Source: Citrobacter rodentium NBRC 105723 = DSM 16636
Lineage (GTDB): Bacteria > Pseudomonadota > Gammaproteobacteria > Enterobacterales > Enterobacteriaceae
Direction of reading: 5' to 3'
Assembly (NCBI RefSeq): GCF_021278985.1
Contig: NZ_CP082833.1
Location: 2,232,001-2,296,000 of the forward strand
DNA length: 64,000 nucleotides
Position 1 is the first letter of the stretch. Every line of letters starts with the position of its first letter. Below are positions 63,813-64,000 of the stretch, piece after piece. The position numbers and the translations under genes are program-made. The notes beneath the pieces were generated by a model that searched no databases, was not told the DNA's origin, and worked only from the letters and a program-made list of their open reading frames with translations.

Positions 63813-64000
63813 ATGACATTATCACGCGTGAGCGCCATCAACTGGAACAAGATTCAGGACGATAAGGACCTGGAAGTCTGGAACCGCCTGACCAGCAACT
63901 TCTGGCTGCCGGAAAAAGTGCCGTTATCGAATGATATTCCGGCGTGGCAGAGCCTCAATGCGGCTGAACAGCAGCTGACTATCCGCGTATTTACCGGCCT
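63813..64000 (+). CDS. nrdF: Class Ib ribonucleotide reductase small subunit NrdF (partial)
   Basis: The first 62 residues are visible: MTLSRVSAINWNKIQDDKDL, VWNRLTSNFWLPEKVPLSND, NAAEQQLTIRVFTGL. AAGGAGAG precedes the ATG, 10 bases after the nrdE stop. Holds the Mn2 tyrosyl-radical cofactor. It runs off the right edge of the window. Confidence 0.95.
   Translation, partial: MTLSRVSAINWNKIQDDKDLEVWNRLTSNFWLPEKVPLSNDIPAWQSLNAAEQQLTIRVFTG

Overview
The right half of the window is ordinary enterobacterial chromosome: tctE-tctD / tctCBA, kbp (ygaU), yqaE, ygaV-ygaP, stpA, alaE, ygaC, ygaM and nrdHIEF, in the order expected next to nrdHIEF in the Salmonella/Citrobacter/Escherichia group, but without gabDTP-csiR. 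The left half carries gene families typical of attaching-and-effacing pathogens: a WxxxE GEF effector, an NleG-type U-box effector remnant, and a lymphostatin-like giant toxin with C58 protease and TcdA/TcdB pore regions. This points to Citrobacter (C. rodentium-like) or an effector-rich Salmonella such as S. bongori. The species call is inference.

Layout. 1-5.7 kb: end of a P4-like satellite prophage (Ner-like HTH gene, small gene, attenuated leader) followed by a compact three-gene operon: a middle-component-like protein, an SMC/Rad50-like ATPase with a central zinc ribbon, and a helical-repeat protein ending in a PD-(D/E)XK nuclease. This looks like an anti-mobile-element defence system and is the best candidate for an undescribed system. 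5.7-9.8 kb: a GNAT toxin gene cut by a complete IS66 element, then an IS110-family element with a frameshifted transposase. 10-13.5 kb: an AT-rich gene for a 1126-residue effector/toxin-like protein with an ADP-ribosyltransferase-like C-terminus. 13.6-15.2 kb: IS21 and IS3 remnants. 15.3-25.4 kb: a giant toxin gene (about 3,350 codons originally) with seven ~110-residue N-terminal repeats, broken by two stops and one frameshift and flanked by inverted IS-end-like sequences. 25.5-33.5 kb: effector and prophage graveyard (IS66 fragment, WxxxE effector, nleG pseudogene, collagen-like tail fibre remnant, DMT exporter and thioesterase remnants, NUDIX gene, HEPN fragment) with an orphan Fur box.

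33.6-49.3 kb: two paralogous Cys-containing small proteins bracket two metabolic islands. The first (33.9-41.3 kb) encodes the whole gallate ring-cleavage route: transporter, gallate dioxygenase, tautomerase, hydratase and aldolase, with a LysR regulator carrying two DNA-binding domains. The second (41.7-47.3 kb) is a GntR-led operon for a galactitol-family PTS (IIA, IIB, IIC), an FGGY kinase, a class II aldolase and its own HPr, with a perfect CRP site upstream. 47.5-48.9 kb is degenerate.

49.6-64 kb: core genes. tctC has lost its first ~63 codons including the signal peptide, so the TctCBA tricarboxylate transporter is probably dead although its sensor pair and membrane subunits look intact. 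nrdHIEF has a pair of NrdR boxes 31 bp apart; nrdF runs off the window.
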